Position numbers and translations under genes: made by a program. Of a stretch of 64,000 nt of DNA, positions 1 to 11,879 are shown piece after piece; the stretch's first letter is position 1, and each line of letters starts with the position of its first letter. The stretch lies in contig CM060951.1 of the NCBI GenBank assembly GCA_030765055.1, forward strand, positions 53,533,437 to 53,597,436, written 5' to 3'. Source of the DNA: Mantis religiosa (Eukaryota > Arthropoda > Insecta > Mantodea > Mantidae). The notes beneath the pieces are model-generated. The model was not told the DNA's origin and made no database searches. It saw only the letters and a program-made list of their open reading frames with translations.

Positions 1-308
1 AGCCATCATATAACAACCAATTAACAACTGTTATTATGAAGCTCTATTGGGGCTAATACCCTAGGAGGAAGTGATGAAGTAAAAGAGCCGCTGGAGGCCA
101 CAGGGTCGCAGGCAGATGCCCTAGACTTATGCATAAGGTTTATACCTATAGTAGGTATTGCATTTTACCCAAAAATTTGGTGCCAAGATTTAAGATATTT
201 GCACGACAAATAAAATGCTTGAACCGTGGTAAAATCCTCGATAAACTTTCAGTGCCATCGATGTGCCACAAATGACCATTTATCGCCATGAATTCAGCAT
301 TCCCGAAC

Positions 309-551
309 GAGCCCGCCTCGGTAGCGTAGATGAGAGCCTGTCTGCTTCAGGTTCAAGAGGTCCCGAGTTCGAATCTCGGTCAGGGTGAGTTACCTGCATA
401 AGGTTTTTCCGGGGTTTTCCCTTATCCTTCAAGACGAATGTCGGGTAACTCTAAACTCCATGGACCCCGGACAGATTTGAGCATCATTTCACCCAATTCA
501 TTCACCGTCCGATATGACTTAGTGTTGGAGGATGTAAATTACAAAAAAAAA
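309..551 (+). mobile_element. tRNA-derived SINE, family A, copy 1
   Basis: Pol III-type head: A box in GGTAGCGTAGATGAGAGCC and B box in GAGTTCGAATCTCGG. The shared body is TTTTCCGGGGTTTTCCCTTA, then GAATGTCGGGTAACTC and a 3' CGTCCGATATGAC...GTAAATTACA tail. It is flanked by the direct repeat ATTCCCGAAC at 299-308 and 552-561, a target-site duplication. Confidence 0.85.
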
Positions 552-705
552 ATTCCCGAACAAGAATGATGCAAATAGCCAGGTTCGTGTTAATAGAGAG
601 GCCGTCAGATATTCCTTTTCCTAATCAATTTTTCCATTGGTAAAACAATCCTTTATAGAAACTGTGTTTACGGTACCTACATTGCTTCAGCAGCAGTATA
701 TATCC

Positions 706-2925
706 TTCTTCTTCTTCTTCTTCTTCTTCTTCTTCACTTCATGGCATAGGCAATCAAGTCCCTGTTCCGCCTTCGAGGTCCTCCAGCCATCGTTTCCTGG
801 GTCTGCCCACCGATAGGATGATACTGTAATATTTGTTTTGTGAGTCTATTATCTGGCATTCTTTCAACATGTTCCTTCCATTTTTGTTTGAGATCTTTTA
901 ACCTATCATTCATACTAAAAATGTCCAGCTCTTCTCTTACATTTTCATTTTTTATTAAGTCCCTCTTCGTGCACCCTTTCACACTTCTCAAGAATGTCAT
1001 TTCTGAAGCCTGTATTTTACTCTGTTGCTTTTTAGTTAACGTCCAAGTCTCACTCCCGTATGTCAGTATAGGTATAGCCATAACTTTGTAGAACTTTAAT
1101 TTTGTTTCTTTACGTATTTTGTTTCTAAATGTTCTATTTATTGTTCCACACACTCTTTGACATCATATTCCTTGTCATAACTAACATCAGTTCCCAAGTA
1201 GTTAAAATGGCTTACCTGTTCAACGCAACGATTATTTATAACTATTTTTGTTTTAATTGGCTCTTTCCCAATGAATGACATTACCTTTGATTTTATAAAA
1301 GAAATTTTCATATTATATTGCTTACAAAGTTCACTAAGTTTAAAAATAGATTTTTGCAGGGCAGGCTCGCTATTTTGTATAATAACTAAGTCGTCAGCAA
1401 ACAATAAAATATTTAAAAAGTTTTTATTTGAAATTTTTAAACCTACGACATTCACTAGCTGCTTCCATTTGCACACTAGGTCGTCAATATAAATACTAAA
1501 AGTGTAGGTGATAAAGTACACCCTTGTCTGACACCCTGATTAGTAAGAATTTTTTTAGAAATTTTACTATTGTTCCTCACATTGTTGTGGGTATCCTCGT
1601 TCTTCCAATATTTGCCACATTTTGCATCGGTTTACCCTACCGAAGGCTTTTTCAAAGTCAAAAAAACGCCATATGCGTTTCTTTATTAAACACCCTATGT
1701 TTTTCAATTAGTTTGTTTAACAATAAAAATGTTATCTACACAGGATCTGCCTCTTCTAAATCCACTTTGTTCTTCCGAGAGAAGACATTCAGTTATATTC
1801 TGCAACCTTTTGTTTTATCATTTTAGCAAATATTTTACAGGCCGTATCCAGTAAACATATTCCTCTGTAATTGCTAGAGTCATTCCGTTTCCCTCTCTTA
1901 AAGATAGAGATGGTTTGGGCCAATTTAAATAACTCTGCGTTCAAACCATCTTGGCCCGTTGCTTTCCTCTTTTTAGTTTTTAATGGGTGCTTCTTCTAAT
2001 TCTTCAATTAAAATTAAATCTCCTTCATATGTGACGTTGCCTTCTGCGTTTTCGTTATTTATCTCCGCATTTTCATCATACCATAAAGCTTTGTAATGTT
2101 CTAACCATTTAGACTCGGGTTTTATACTTAAATATGCTGTATCTTTCTCATTTTGGTTTAAATATTTCAGCAGTTTATATGCAAAGAGCTGTCTTCCATG
2201 TAAGTCGTGTTCCAAGATGCATCGTTTAACTTCCTCACCAAACTCTTAGCCATGTTTCGTTTTGCCTTATATGCTTGCTTAGTTTCCTCAGTATTTAATT
2301 GTATCTATGATAAGCTTTCGTTTTTTCCTCAACTGCCTTTGCAATTTCTGCATTCCACATTTTTAGTCCCTTTCTTATTTTTTTCTTTTTACCTAGTGCT
2401 TCTTTGGCAGCTTCTTCTATTCAGCCATTTATATTCCTCCATTCTTCTTCAACGTCATCACTAGTTGTTATTTCTTGTAATCGTTGAGATAAGCGGTTCT
2501 GATATCAGTATTTGATACTATCATCCTGTAATAAATATACTTTAAATGCCTCATTTACTTTCGTAAAATTATTCTTTTTCTTCCATCTAGTTACTAAAGC
2601 AATTTTAGCCACTACTAAGTAATGGTCTGAGTATATTTCAGCACCTCTGTATACATGTACATCTTGTACTTGCTTGCTAATCTTTTTGTTTGCTAAAAGA
2701 TAATCTATTATACTTCTAGAACCTCTAGCACTCCAGATATATTTGTTGATATCTTTTTTTCTGAAAAATGTATTTGTAATTTTTAAATCATTACTATTAG
2801 CAAACAATATAAGTGAGTCTCCATATACTCCTAATATTTCTAGGATCATATTATTCCCAACTCGAGCGTTCATATCCCCACTAATAATTACGTAGTCAGT
2901 TTTATTCCACTTATCTAATCAGTAT
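706..2925 (-). mobile_element. 5'-truncated, frameshifted non-LTR retrotransposon (RTE-like)
   Basis: Read on the minus strand, broken frames give the end of an AP-endonuclease domain (VIISGDMNARVGNN near 2865-2905; then RSIIDYLLANKK and SDHYLVVAKI), a linker, and a reverse transcriptase with GVRQGCTLSP near 1525-1550 and LLFADDLVII near 1380. A C-terminal region follows with LTYGSETWTLTKKQ and ending IAYAMK. The stop codon is fused to a (GAA)n tail (plus-strand TTC repeat, about 706-737), a hallmark of RTE-type LINEs with almost no 3' UTR. Frameshifts and stops separate the pieces, and the 5' end is lost near 2925. It is inactive. Clade assignment is tentative. Confidence 0.85.
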
Positions 2926-5100
2926 ATACCCGCGAGTCTATTTATTTACAGTAATTTTGTTTACTTACCTTTTATTTACTTCCAGTATGCTAACTTATTT
3001 TCTCCTTGTCCAAAACGGCATTCCTGTTCTTGACTTCTGATTCTGATGAGAATAAATTATTGCAAGCTATGAGAATCGAGAAAAAAAATACCCATTTGTG
3101 TAAACAAAGAACTAGATATATGAGCAGTGATCTTCAGTGTCTTTGCAAAGTCAGGTTATGGTAATCAATGATGAGAAAACTATTTTTATGACTGCTCCTC
3201 TGAAGTTCATCCAAAATAATCCCACCCCATCCTAAATCACCAAAATGTTCAACCTGCGGTTAAACCCAAAACCTGAGTGGGTACGCAAAAAAACCTTCTG
3301 GCTGTTAACAGCCTGTCAGTACCTGCGATGCGATAATCCTTTTGAAATTCCGTTATTGTTAATGTTGTCACAACTCCTTTCCTGGCAATGCAGTCTGTGC
3401 ACCAGAAAAAAAAAATAGATTTCAACCTAAATGGTGCTACTACCTACATATTTCAAATGTTTAGAAGTCGATTTCTGGAGATGCTTAGATCGGATAAAAA
3501 AAATATACCTAATAAATACACCGTGTCATACTATCTTAAGTTTTTGCCAACGTTTTAGACCATATGCCTTGAAGTTAAATTATAATCGAACCCACCCATG
3601 GTCTTTCTCTCTATCGTTCCAACTATAGGAACTTAGGGAAAACATTGTGCAAGAAATCACAAGAATACCTACATTTCAGCTTCGGAGAGTGAGTACAATA
3701 TTCACACGACATATGCTGCCTGTTTGAGAGCATAACTTCAGCATTTCCGGCATCTATTATAATGTAAGGATTCTAGTCCGCCTCTGCCGGCGTAAGTTCC
3801 CCGACAACTACCAGCCGTCTCGCGCAATGAGACCGCGATTATAATTTAACTGCCCTATAATTCAATTGCTGGACCTAATAACTATAGTTATTATATAAAA
3901 TTATCAATCACTTTTGTTGTCATGTCAACCAACTGTTTATAAGTATAAATTAAATATTGTATGTTTATATTAAAGATGGATTTAAAAAGTTCCCCTTTGA
4001 ATAAGGTTTTGCTAGATATTTATATTAAAATTCATAAGAAAACCTTCTCTTATTTTAAGGGAACAGACTGGATATTAAGGAGCAAGACTTTCCTCAGGTC
4101 CGACTAACTTTGATGTACTTCCATTTCACCCGGTGGACGCCCTGGCAACGGCATTGGTAGAAAATGTCTCCTACAGGTGACGATTATAACTCAATTCTTC
4201 AAACTTTGTACTAGAATAATACTGTATCAGCTCTCCCTGTACATAACATGAAAGCCAATTCACATCCTTCTCCATCTATGAGGGACAAGCCATATGATGT
4301 ATGCAAATTTATACTCCATTTATCAACACTTTTGTATCATCTAGTATTAAGCTAAGGCTCTACATTAATTTTCTATTGTTGTGAACAGTAATGTCACAGT
4401 GGCGAGAAACATGGAATTACGGGAATTGCTCCGCCTCTGTCGTCTGCTGGCCGCAGGGGCAGGAGGGACGCGGCTTTCAGGGAGCGGCCACTACCTGAAG
4501 TCAGGATGTTAGAAGCGAGTCTTTTTATGACTGCGCAATAACCTTTCCATTATGTTCCAGAATATAATTTGAGAACATTCGACTACTGGAAGAATACCCG
4601 GTCGAAGTGAATAAGGAAAAGGCTTCGCGGGTGATCAGTCCCGAAGCCTTGATTAATAACGTTCGCCCTGGCAGAATACTGTTAAATGATTTTATTGTAT
4701 TATGAGTGTTTATTGAGTTGAGTCGACGAGCGCGGCTCCGTGGTGAAGGATCGGCGTAGTGAAGCAGTTCACAAATCAGGCGGTCAGCTGAGTTGTGTGA
4801 TTCAACAGAGCAGTGCAGAGGTGCGGACGTTGCAAGCTCGGTGGTAAGGAATCGGCGGGCAGTCTAACAGGCAGAGAAACATATCGAACGAATATCGGAG
4901 TTACGTTCAAAGTCGACGTGCAGCTCCGTGTAAGAAGCGAGCCTGTGTATAAATCAGATTACCAGCAGCACAAGCTGACATAAACAAACATTAAAGAGTG
5001 CGCCGGGTTCAAACAGCGCCTAGAAGTATACAACCATTACGCCCAAGTTATCCACAACTCTAGGACCAAGGAGTTCGGACTTTAGGCGCTAGATGTCCCC
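2926..5100. other. Downstream flank, no gene seen
   Basis: No frame over 70 codons with recognisable content. Base composition turns more GC/CpG-rich after about 4400. Nothing else is assigned. Confidence 0.4.
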
Positions 5101-5159
5101 GCGCATTGTTCGAGCAGCGCTGCAAGTATACAACTGATCTTCTGTCACCCCGTCTCCCA

Positions 5160-5235
5160 GAAGCCCCCACGCCCCTTGGCTGGTATAAAAGGGGGCGGGG
5201 TCCCAGGCAGTGCTATACTATATAGTGATGGCGCC
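5160..5235 (+). promoter_or_regulatory. TATA/GC-box promoter-like sequence
   Basis: CCACGCCCCTTGGCTGGTATAAAAGGGGGCGGGGTC: a strong TATA box (about 5184-5191) with a GC box either side, and GCAGTGCTATAC about 30 bp downstream as a possible initiator. It lies in a CpG-rich stretch (about 4700-5500) unlike its surroundings. No ORF follows, so this may be a transposon LTR or promoter relic. Confidence 0.35.
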
Positions 5236-6060
5236 CCCAGGCTGATTTTTATGTCACCTGCATGTTATGTACAGTAGCATAGATACAACTTGACCCAACC
5301 GTACACCGGGACAAGGAGACTTAGGAGACACTACTAACAATGTAAGCGCTATGCGCAGAACTGATTACATCCTGAACGCGCGGCACATCGCCTAAGAATA
5401 CCAATTATGGAAAGGTGGGCATCGGGGTCCTGTGATCATGAGGCCTCCCTCCCCAATACACCATAGCGGTTCGCCGCATAAAAAATTAACCGGACACTTG
5501 AATCTGGGTGCTTAATGCGGGACCAGCAAAACATCGCCAGGGCTGCTGCCCAAGGTAGTGGAGGGATTTTAGTAGGTATTCCGCAACGGTGCACTCCACC
5601 GAGGCGGGGACTCCTATGTCACCAGCCCCATGGGCTGGTGTGGGTAAACTCCATTTTTTCCTGCCACGTTAAAAAAAAAGTGGAAAGTGAGTTTTCTCTG
5701 TGTCAACAAGGGACGATCCAGCAAGACCAGGCTACGCACACCAGGCCACGCCAGTATGGTAAAACTCATATCATATTACGAAGTAAAATTATGGACTTAA
5801 GCTGAAAGTTGAGGTTTGCCAGTTACGTGAACAGAAAGAAACTTGAAGTCTTGATCATGAATAGCCCTGGCAGGACTTAAACTGCGGACCTCCTCAGTAC
5901 AAACCTATATGCACATTTCTCTTGTGATATGAGGAGTTTGAATGGTTATGTTATGAATGAGAGGTGACAGACATGTACTATGCCAAACCATCATTGTATT
6001 ATAATTTATTAAATATAATATTCAAAATTTAAATTCAAATATGATGAACAGAACAAAAAT

Positions 6061-6301
6061 CTGCCCGCCTTGGTAGCGTAGATGGTAGCATGTCTGACTC
6101 ACATTCAAGAGGTCCCCAGTTTGAATCTCGGTCAGGGTGAGTTAACTGGATACGTTTTTTTCCGGGGTTTTCCCTTATCCTGAAAGAAGAATGTTGGGTA
6201 ATTAAACTCCATGAACCCTGGACTCATTGGAGCATCATTTCACGCAATTCATTCACCGTCCGAATTGACTTGACATTGGAGGACATAAATTACATTTAAA
6301 A
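6061..6301 (+). mobile_element. tRNA-derived SINE, family A, copy 2
   Basis: Same head (CTTGGTAGCGTAGATGGTAG), B box (CAGTTTGAATCTCGG), TTTTCCGGGGTTTTCCCTTA core and GACATAAATTACA tail as copy 1, with scattered substitutions. Target duplication is not crisp. Confidence 0.8.
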
Positions 6302-6599
6302 AAATCACGAATACATCTGATGGAATTTGAGAAAATCAAAACACTTATTAGTTTACTGCCCTCACCCAAAAAAAAAAGAACAATCTGATGAAACATTTTT
6401 CATTAACTACTTTAACAATGGATTAACATTAACTTTTAAGTCCATCCAAGGATTGCATATATTCTTCTGCAAATGTTTTAATCTATGGATAATTTTCCTT
6501 ACTTTTCTATGTTTATGCTTTTATTTCACTATGTTTTCACTTACTGTACTATGTATTTAAAATAAACAGAAGATATAAAAAATTTAAAATCATGATTTT

Positions 6600-7085
6600 A
6601 CTGGAAGCCACCTGACCCAAAGCTATTTTTCGTGAGGTCCCTGCATGTCTTTGTATATCTGTAAACAGCATAACTCAATATAAAACCTGAAGCTTTCTTG
6701 GTGACAAATATGTTCAAGAACTTCTCGAAAAACAAGCCTTTCAGTTCAGCTCCTCTTGGAAACTGGCCCTAAAACTGTAAATCAGTTAGCTTAAAAAGCA
6801 GAGATCTATACAGTTTGATCATCAAGTTAAATAGTTATGTTTCCTTTACCTAATTCATTTTCTACAATCACGCCATCTCCTGACCTGGCAGTTAATTGTT
6901 CAGTGATGCAAGTATTGGTAGTGATTTATCTTTGTTGATATTTGCGTTATATCTAATTTATGGTTATAATATTTCTTAAAATATCTGATGACGGGAGCGA
7001 TGTATGCTCCCAAAATGTCATTTTCTAATCGTCTTTTTACCTAGCTTGTTTCCCGAGAAAATCTTCGGCATAAATCAAATTTGAA
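6600..7085 (+). mobile_element. Penelope-type repeat, half element with decayed hammerhead-like motif
   Basis: From AACCTGAAGCTTTCTTGGTG through GCCATCTCCTGACCTGGCAG to TAGCTTGTTTCCCGAGAAAA it matches the 42376-43007 element in the same order. CTGATGA (6985-6991), a GGGAGC/GCTCCC stem and AAAATGTC (7012-7019) correspond to the ribozyme-like core, with the essential GAAA changed to CAAAA. Confidence 0.6.
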
Positions 7086-7644
7086 AAGTTGGTTAAATAT
7101 AAAACTGCATATTTAAGATCAGGAAACAAGGATTATGAAGAAGTTCCCCTACATTACTTTCTTAATAGAAAGCTTTTCTTTGTTTTTGTTACTTTCTCAA
7201 AATGCTTTAACAATTTTATTTTAAAATACCATATCTTTAAGCTATTTTTGTTATAAATGAAATGTATATCTTGAATTTTCTGTAAATAGTCTCTGAAGTT
7301 CATTTTATACTGCATACTTTTGTATAGTTAATTAAACATAAGAGATACAAAAAAAATACAGATGTTTGTCAAAGCACACAATTTCTGTCAAATAAAAATA
7401 TTTATGGCATTAATCATTTCTGGGTGTTCTTGCTATTGACTTGAATTTTTGGACACTATACCAAATAGCTATTCTGTTTCTCTTTCTTTCTCTTTTTTGT
7501 GTTCAACAAAGAGAATAGAATTTCAAAGTCATCACATAGCGACAAACTTTCAAATGATTTGACTTTGTTTTAGCTAATCATATTCTTCATATAGCTACAG
7601 CAAAATGAATAAACTAATAAAGGTTTAAGTTAATTGGTAGAAAT

Positions 7645-7734
7645 GGAGGCCAGGGCCTTTGAAACTAGTCTCTCATAAATATATGAAAAAGTAAGTGACG
7701 AGTGTCAATAAACCAACCACAAATAATTTTTATA
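7645..7734 (+). mobile_element. Truncated foldback element (right arm only)
   Basis: TTTGAAACTAGTCTCTCATA and GTAAGTGACGAGTGTCAATA match the right arm of the foldback at 17639-17936. It is flanked by the 15-bp direct repeat TTAATTGGTAGAAAT at 7630-7644 and 7735-7749. Confidence 0.6.
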
Positions 7735-7892
7735 TTAATTGGTAGAAATTAATCATTTCTTGACACTAGCCATATATAGGCTAAGCTGTAAAGCTAAGGT
7801 GTAAGGTGTAAACGGTGTATCTCGGAAGCGAGAGTGGTTTACCGGGAAAATATATACGAGTCAATTGGAGAATTTAATGTCCGTACGGCACT

Positions 7893-7995
7893 TGCCATGA
7901 TAGCTCAATGGATAAGAGCAACTGGATGGAAACCAGGAGATCTGTGGTTCAAATCCTGGCCATGGCATTGAATTTTTCAGGTTGACTATCTAATA
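7893..7995 (+). mobile_element. Short tRNA-derived SINE, family C, copy 1
   Basis: GCCATGATAGCTCAATGGAT, then an anticodon-arm-like ACTGGATGGAAACCAGG, B box GTGGTTCAAATCC and CCATGGCATTGAATTTTTCA. The acceptor ends GCCATG/CATGGC pair, but the T arm does not, so this is a SINE head rather than a working tRNA gene. Confidence 0.6.
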
Positions 7996-8699
7996 AAGGT
8001 TTATTTGCATTTATAAAAAATAAACAGAAAAGTAAGCTTTATATTATAAAAACTATTTGTAGAAAAGCAACAAAGAAACTCTCTGTACCCTGGACCCTGT
8101 AAAATCCCAGCCTCACTAAACATGCTAGCCTTCCCTGACCCCGCACATGTAGTCTGCTTATGTGTCTAATAGATTTCTAAGTTTATTTAGAAGTCAGTAT
8201 CAATCATGGTTTTAAATGCAAAAGTCAGTATCAATTAATCATGGTTTTAAACGTAAATACAGCTAAACCTCAGTTACAAAGTGCTACTGTCACACTGGTT
8301 GCTTCACTAATAAAGTTATGGTGAAAATATTGAAAACAAAAATGTCTGTGTCTTGGCTTTCTCTCCCTTAGGATCCATATTCGCCAAGAAGAAATAGAAG
8401 TTTTAAATTGTAACAGGTGAGTTAGGCCTGTCTTTCATTCAATATCTACTAGCTGTTAAAGGATAATGAACGCTTTCCCTTAACAACACTACATACCAAA
8501 TTGCACATGGCAATTCATGGCAACTCTTGGCACTGCCAGTTCCACAGAGAGCAGGCAACAAAGATGGAAGATATATGTGTTTATCTCTCTGAAACTGCCT
8601 AGCTGGTAAAAAGAGCACCGTTGTCGCTCTGATGTGTTGCAGCTATAATACAAACATATCCTTAAATTCTATATCAAGAATAGTATGAAAGCCAGAAAA

Positions 8700-8960
8700 A
8701 ACAAACTATAGTTAAATTTTGATATATTAAAACATAATTCTTCCTGCAGTGATTTTGGTTAACTCAGGTTATATCAAAATAAAAGATGGACCTGGGATCA
8801 CCCGTACCTTCAATGTTATGCACTTGGCATAGAAATTTTGACCTTGCAGCAACATCATTTCTTTCAAGCAGAAATTTGTGACCATAATTGGTTCTCCTAT
8901 AAATTAATCCAAGAGATTTCAAAAAATTGTACATAGAAGATACAAAGCCCATATATATTA
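8700..8960 (-). pseudogene. DDE-type transposase fragment
   Basis: The minus-strand frame reads YNFLKSLGLIYRRTNYGHKF, LLERNDVAARSKFLCQVHNI, DPRSIFYFDIT, then a stop and VNQNHCRKN. This looks like the helix-turn-helix end and first catalytic Asp strand of IS630/Tc1-mariner-like (DDE_3) transposases, where YLDETW is expected; the Glu and Trp codons are lost. About 85 codons survive; no terminal repeats were identified. Confidence 0.5.
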
Positions 8961-10521
8961 TTTTCTTCCTATTCCCATTGTCTTATAAAACATAGATTGT
9001 TCCAGTAAAACACACTTTTGAAAATTGTCGAAGTTGGTAGCATGTTTTTTCACTACTCAATGTTTTCCAGAAGACCTAAATATGCAAACTTCTAATTTAG
9101 TGAGCTGCTTGGCTTCTTTAACCATGTTCATCACAGAATGTGTTGACACTGAGCAAAATCTGAATGTTGTAAACTTCTTTAACTGAAAGCTGAGAAATGA
9201 ATACTCGTGGAAGATAACATTTCTAGCTGCCTATGTAAAATCCTGCGAGTAGCCTCGCAGTTACTACTATGCACACTAGTACTGGGTAACTAGTACTAAG
9301 CAATAACATTAACTTTGTTAAGTACATTTGCACTCTTAAAGCATCACCACTTTAATGAATGCAACTTACAAAATGCATCAGCATGTGTCTGTTTCTCTTC
9401 ATAGACCGTTACGCTTCTTTTCATAATATATAATACATAATATAATAAATAATAATAAATAATTAGAAACTAAAGGTATTATCTGTTCTTTACAAAATAG
9501 TTTAATACCCAGGTGTCTTATCTTTACCTATTACCTAAAACCAGATCATGGGGTTTGGACGTCACTCTCAGAAAAAAAAAAAGCTCTGTGATATGAGAAC
9601 AACAAAATAATTCTGTAATTAATATCTTTTGGGCACACAAGAAATTAGCCATAGAGTTCAGCATAGCTGGTCTGTGTGTTGAACTGTACAATGTCGCACT
9701 TGCCTCACTGGCTAGTCAGCAATAGACAAGCCACACCTAGCCTCGCCTTATTTTCATTCCTACCTTGCAGTTACTCTAGTTATATTAGTTTCAATAATTT
9801 ATTTATTTATAGCATAAATTTAGTCTGAGCAATTAGCTAATAAGACCATTCGAGTTCCATAAGAAAACTGACCTTTTTTTTTTCTTTTCTTTTATACTTT
9901 ATTTTATCTATCTCCTTTTTAAAAGGTATAACTGAGATTATACTCTAATCAACTGAAGTTTATGTTTACCATCTAGGAACATGCTAACACTGGGAATCTC
10001 TTCTGTTTGCTAATGTTCCAATGAAGAGCTACTTTTCCAACTCAAGTGTGCAAAACATCAGTTGCATATTAAAGTGCAATTAGAATGATCTTTAAGTTCT
10101 GTGATAACTCAAATCCTTTCAAAACACACATAATGGTCAATTTTACATAAGATAAAAATGTCCAAATACGTCGCAGAATGTACTGCAGCATATACTGTTG
10201 AAAACAAACCAAACTAACACAACAGCAGTGATAAATCCACAAATATGGTTAAATGAAATTCAAAGAAGGATAACCTTATAATCGCTAATTTTTAAAATTT
10301 CTTTTTGCTTTTGCATTATTTTGGAAATATATTCATAATCCTGTTTTCCTGTAACTGAAGAAACTTGTAAAAGTATTTCAACAATACTAACACAGGATTA
10401 TAAACCTAGAACTATGTGAGTCATCTTTCCTGTTAACTTATTGTTTTATCTTGTTAGCACATCATTATATATTACAACTATGTCATCTAATACTTTTTAT
10501 TTATCTGTAGGTTATTGTTGT
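8961..10521. other. Unassigned AT-rich flank
   Basis: AT-rich with many short homopolymers; no ORF, repeat pair or RNA gene recognised. Confidence 0.4.
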
Positions 10522-10764
10522 GATTGTTGTTATTTTGTAATTTATGTCCTCCAACATTAAGTCATATCGGACAATGAATGAAATTGGTGAAATGATGCTC
10601 AAATGAGCCTAGGGTCCATACAGCTTAGAATTACCTGACATTCGTCTTTCAGAATGGAAAACCCCGGGAAAACCTTATCCAAGTAACTTACCCTGACCGA
10701 GATTGGAACTCGGGACCTCTTGAACATGGGGCAAACATGCTACCACCACGCTAGCGGGGCGGGC
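10522..10764 (-). mobile_element. tRNA-derived SINE, family A, copy 3 (inverted)
   Basis: Reverse orientation: tail TGTAATTTATGTCCTCCAAC at the left and tRNA-like head CCCGCTAGCGTGGTGGTA at the right. The flanking direct repeat TTATTGTTGT occurs at 10512-10521 and 10765-10774. Confidence 0.82.
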
Positions 10765-11879
10765 TTATTGTTGTATTCGTTATTAATATTACCTTTAAAT
10801 TTATTAATTCTGTGTTTTATAGAGCATGTATCAGAATATATTATTCTTTAAATGTTGCTACTGGAGCATCCTTCTGTATCTAACCATTTTATCAATATCT
10901 GCAAGATACAGCAAACCTTCAACTCAGCCTGTTAATTTTTTTTTTTAATTAACAAGGGAACTATCACTGTACTCACGCCTCTATGCTCCTGAGAATTTTA
11001 TGTTACAATGCCTGCCATATATAAACCATGTGCACCAAAAATCTGATGCGGAGTAGAACCGCAATGCCCAAAACTGAAGCCAGAAAAGTACTGCACACGA
11101 CCACTTGCAAGAAGCCGCTGGACATTACTCATCAGCTCCATTTCAGATGTGGGGAACGGCGCTCCTTATGATGCCATGTGTAGATCTCTGCCATCAATGC
11201 TGTGTTATTATACCTATATGTTCCTACGTATTCTGGACTCATTTTTGGGTACCAGCACCCAATTTTTGGCACACAAGCCCCATGTAGAGTTGAGATGATG
11301 CCATCAAACTCTCAAGTGTGTACAGGTATGAGCATAGTGACAGTTCCCTCATAAGCTTTGAGTTTCTTTTGTGTTCTTATTAACTTTTCAATAAATAGTA
11401 CATCAGATTGTGAAATAAAAGCACAGTTTCTTAACCTGCAGGCCTAAATTAATATACACTGCAATAATAAGAATGTGTTCTGTTGAGTGTAAGCAACAAA
11501 AATGTCTTCTGTGGTATGTTTTCAAAGCTTCCAGACTTTTATGGTGCATCTGTTGAATTTACAAGTATCATAAATTTAAAAGAGATGGTAGTCATGAATA
11601 AAACCTGTAGTCCAATGCTGGATAGATATGGAGGCAGGATGTCTATACCACACATCTCAGTTTAAAATTTAAGTGATACAGGTTTCTTTAGTCTTGCCTG
11701 CATCTGAACTTTAAAGTTCATTAAATAGAAAATTATAAACAAATAGTGTAAACATAGTGCAAATGTGTTTCTTAGTGGGTTTCTTTTAACATTCTCCTGT
11801 ACTATAAATTTGAAACAACTTCAAATTTTCTAAAAGATCAAAAGAGACCTACATACAAATAAGGCCACAAGCTTTTAAC

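Noticed and set aside
7893..7970. Possible functional tRNA gene
   Set aside because: Acceptor ends and boxes look right, but the T arm and anticodon stem do not pair properly and related copies exist; treated as a SINE head.
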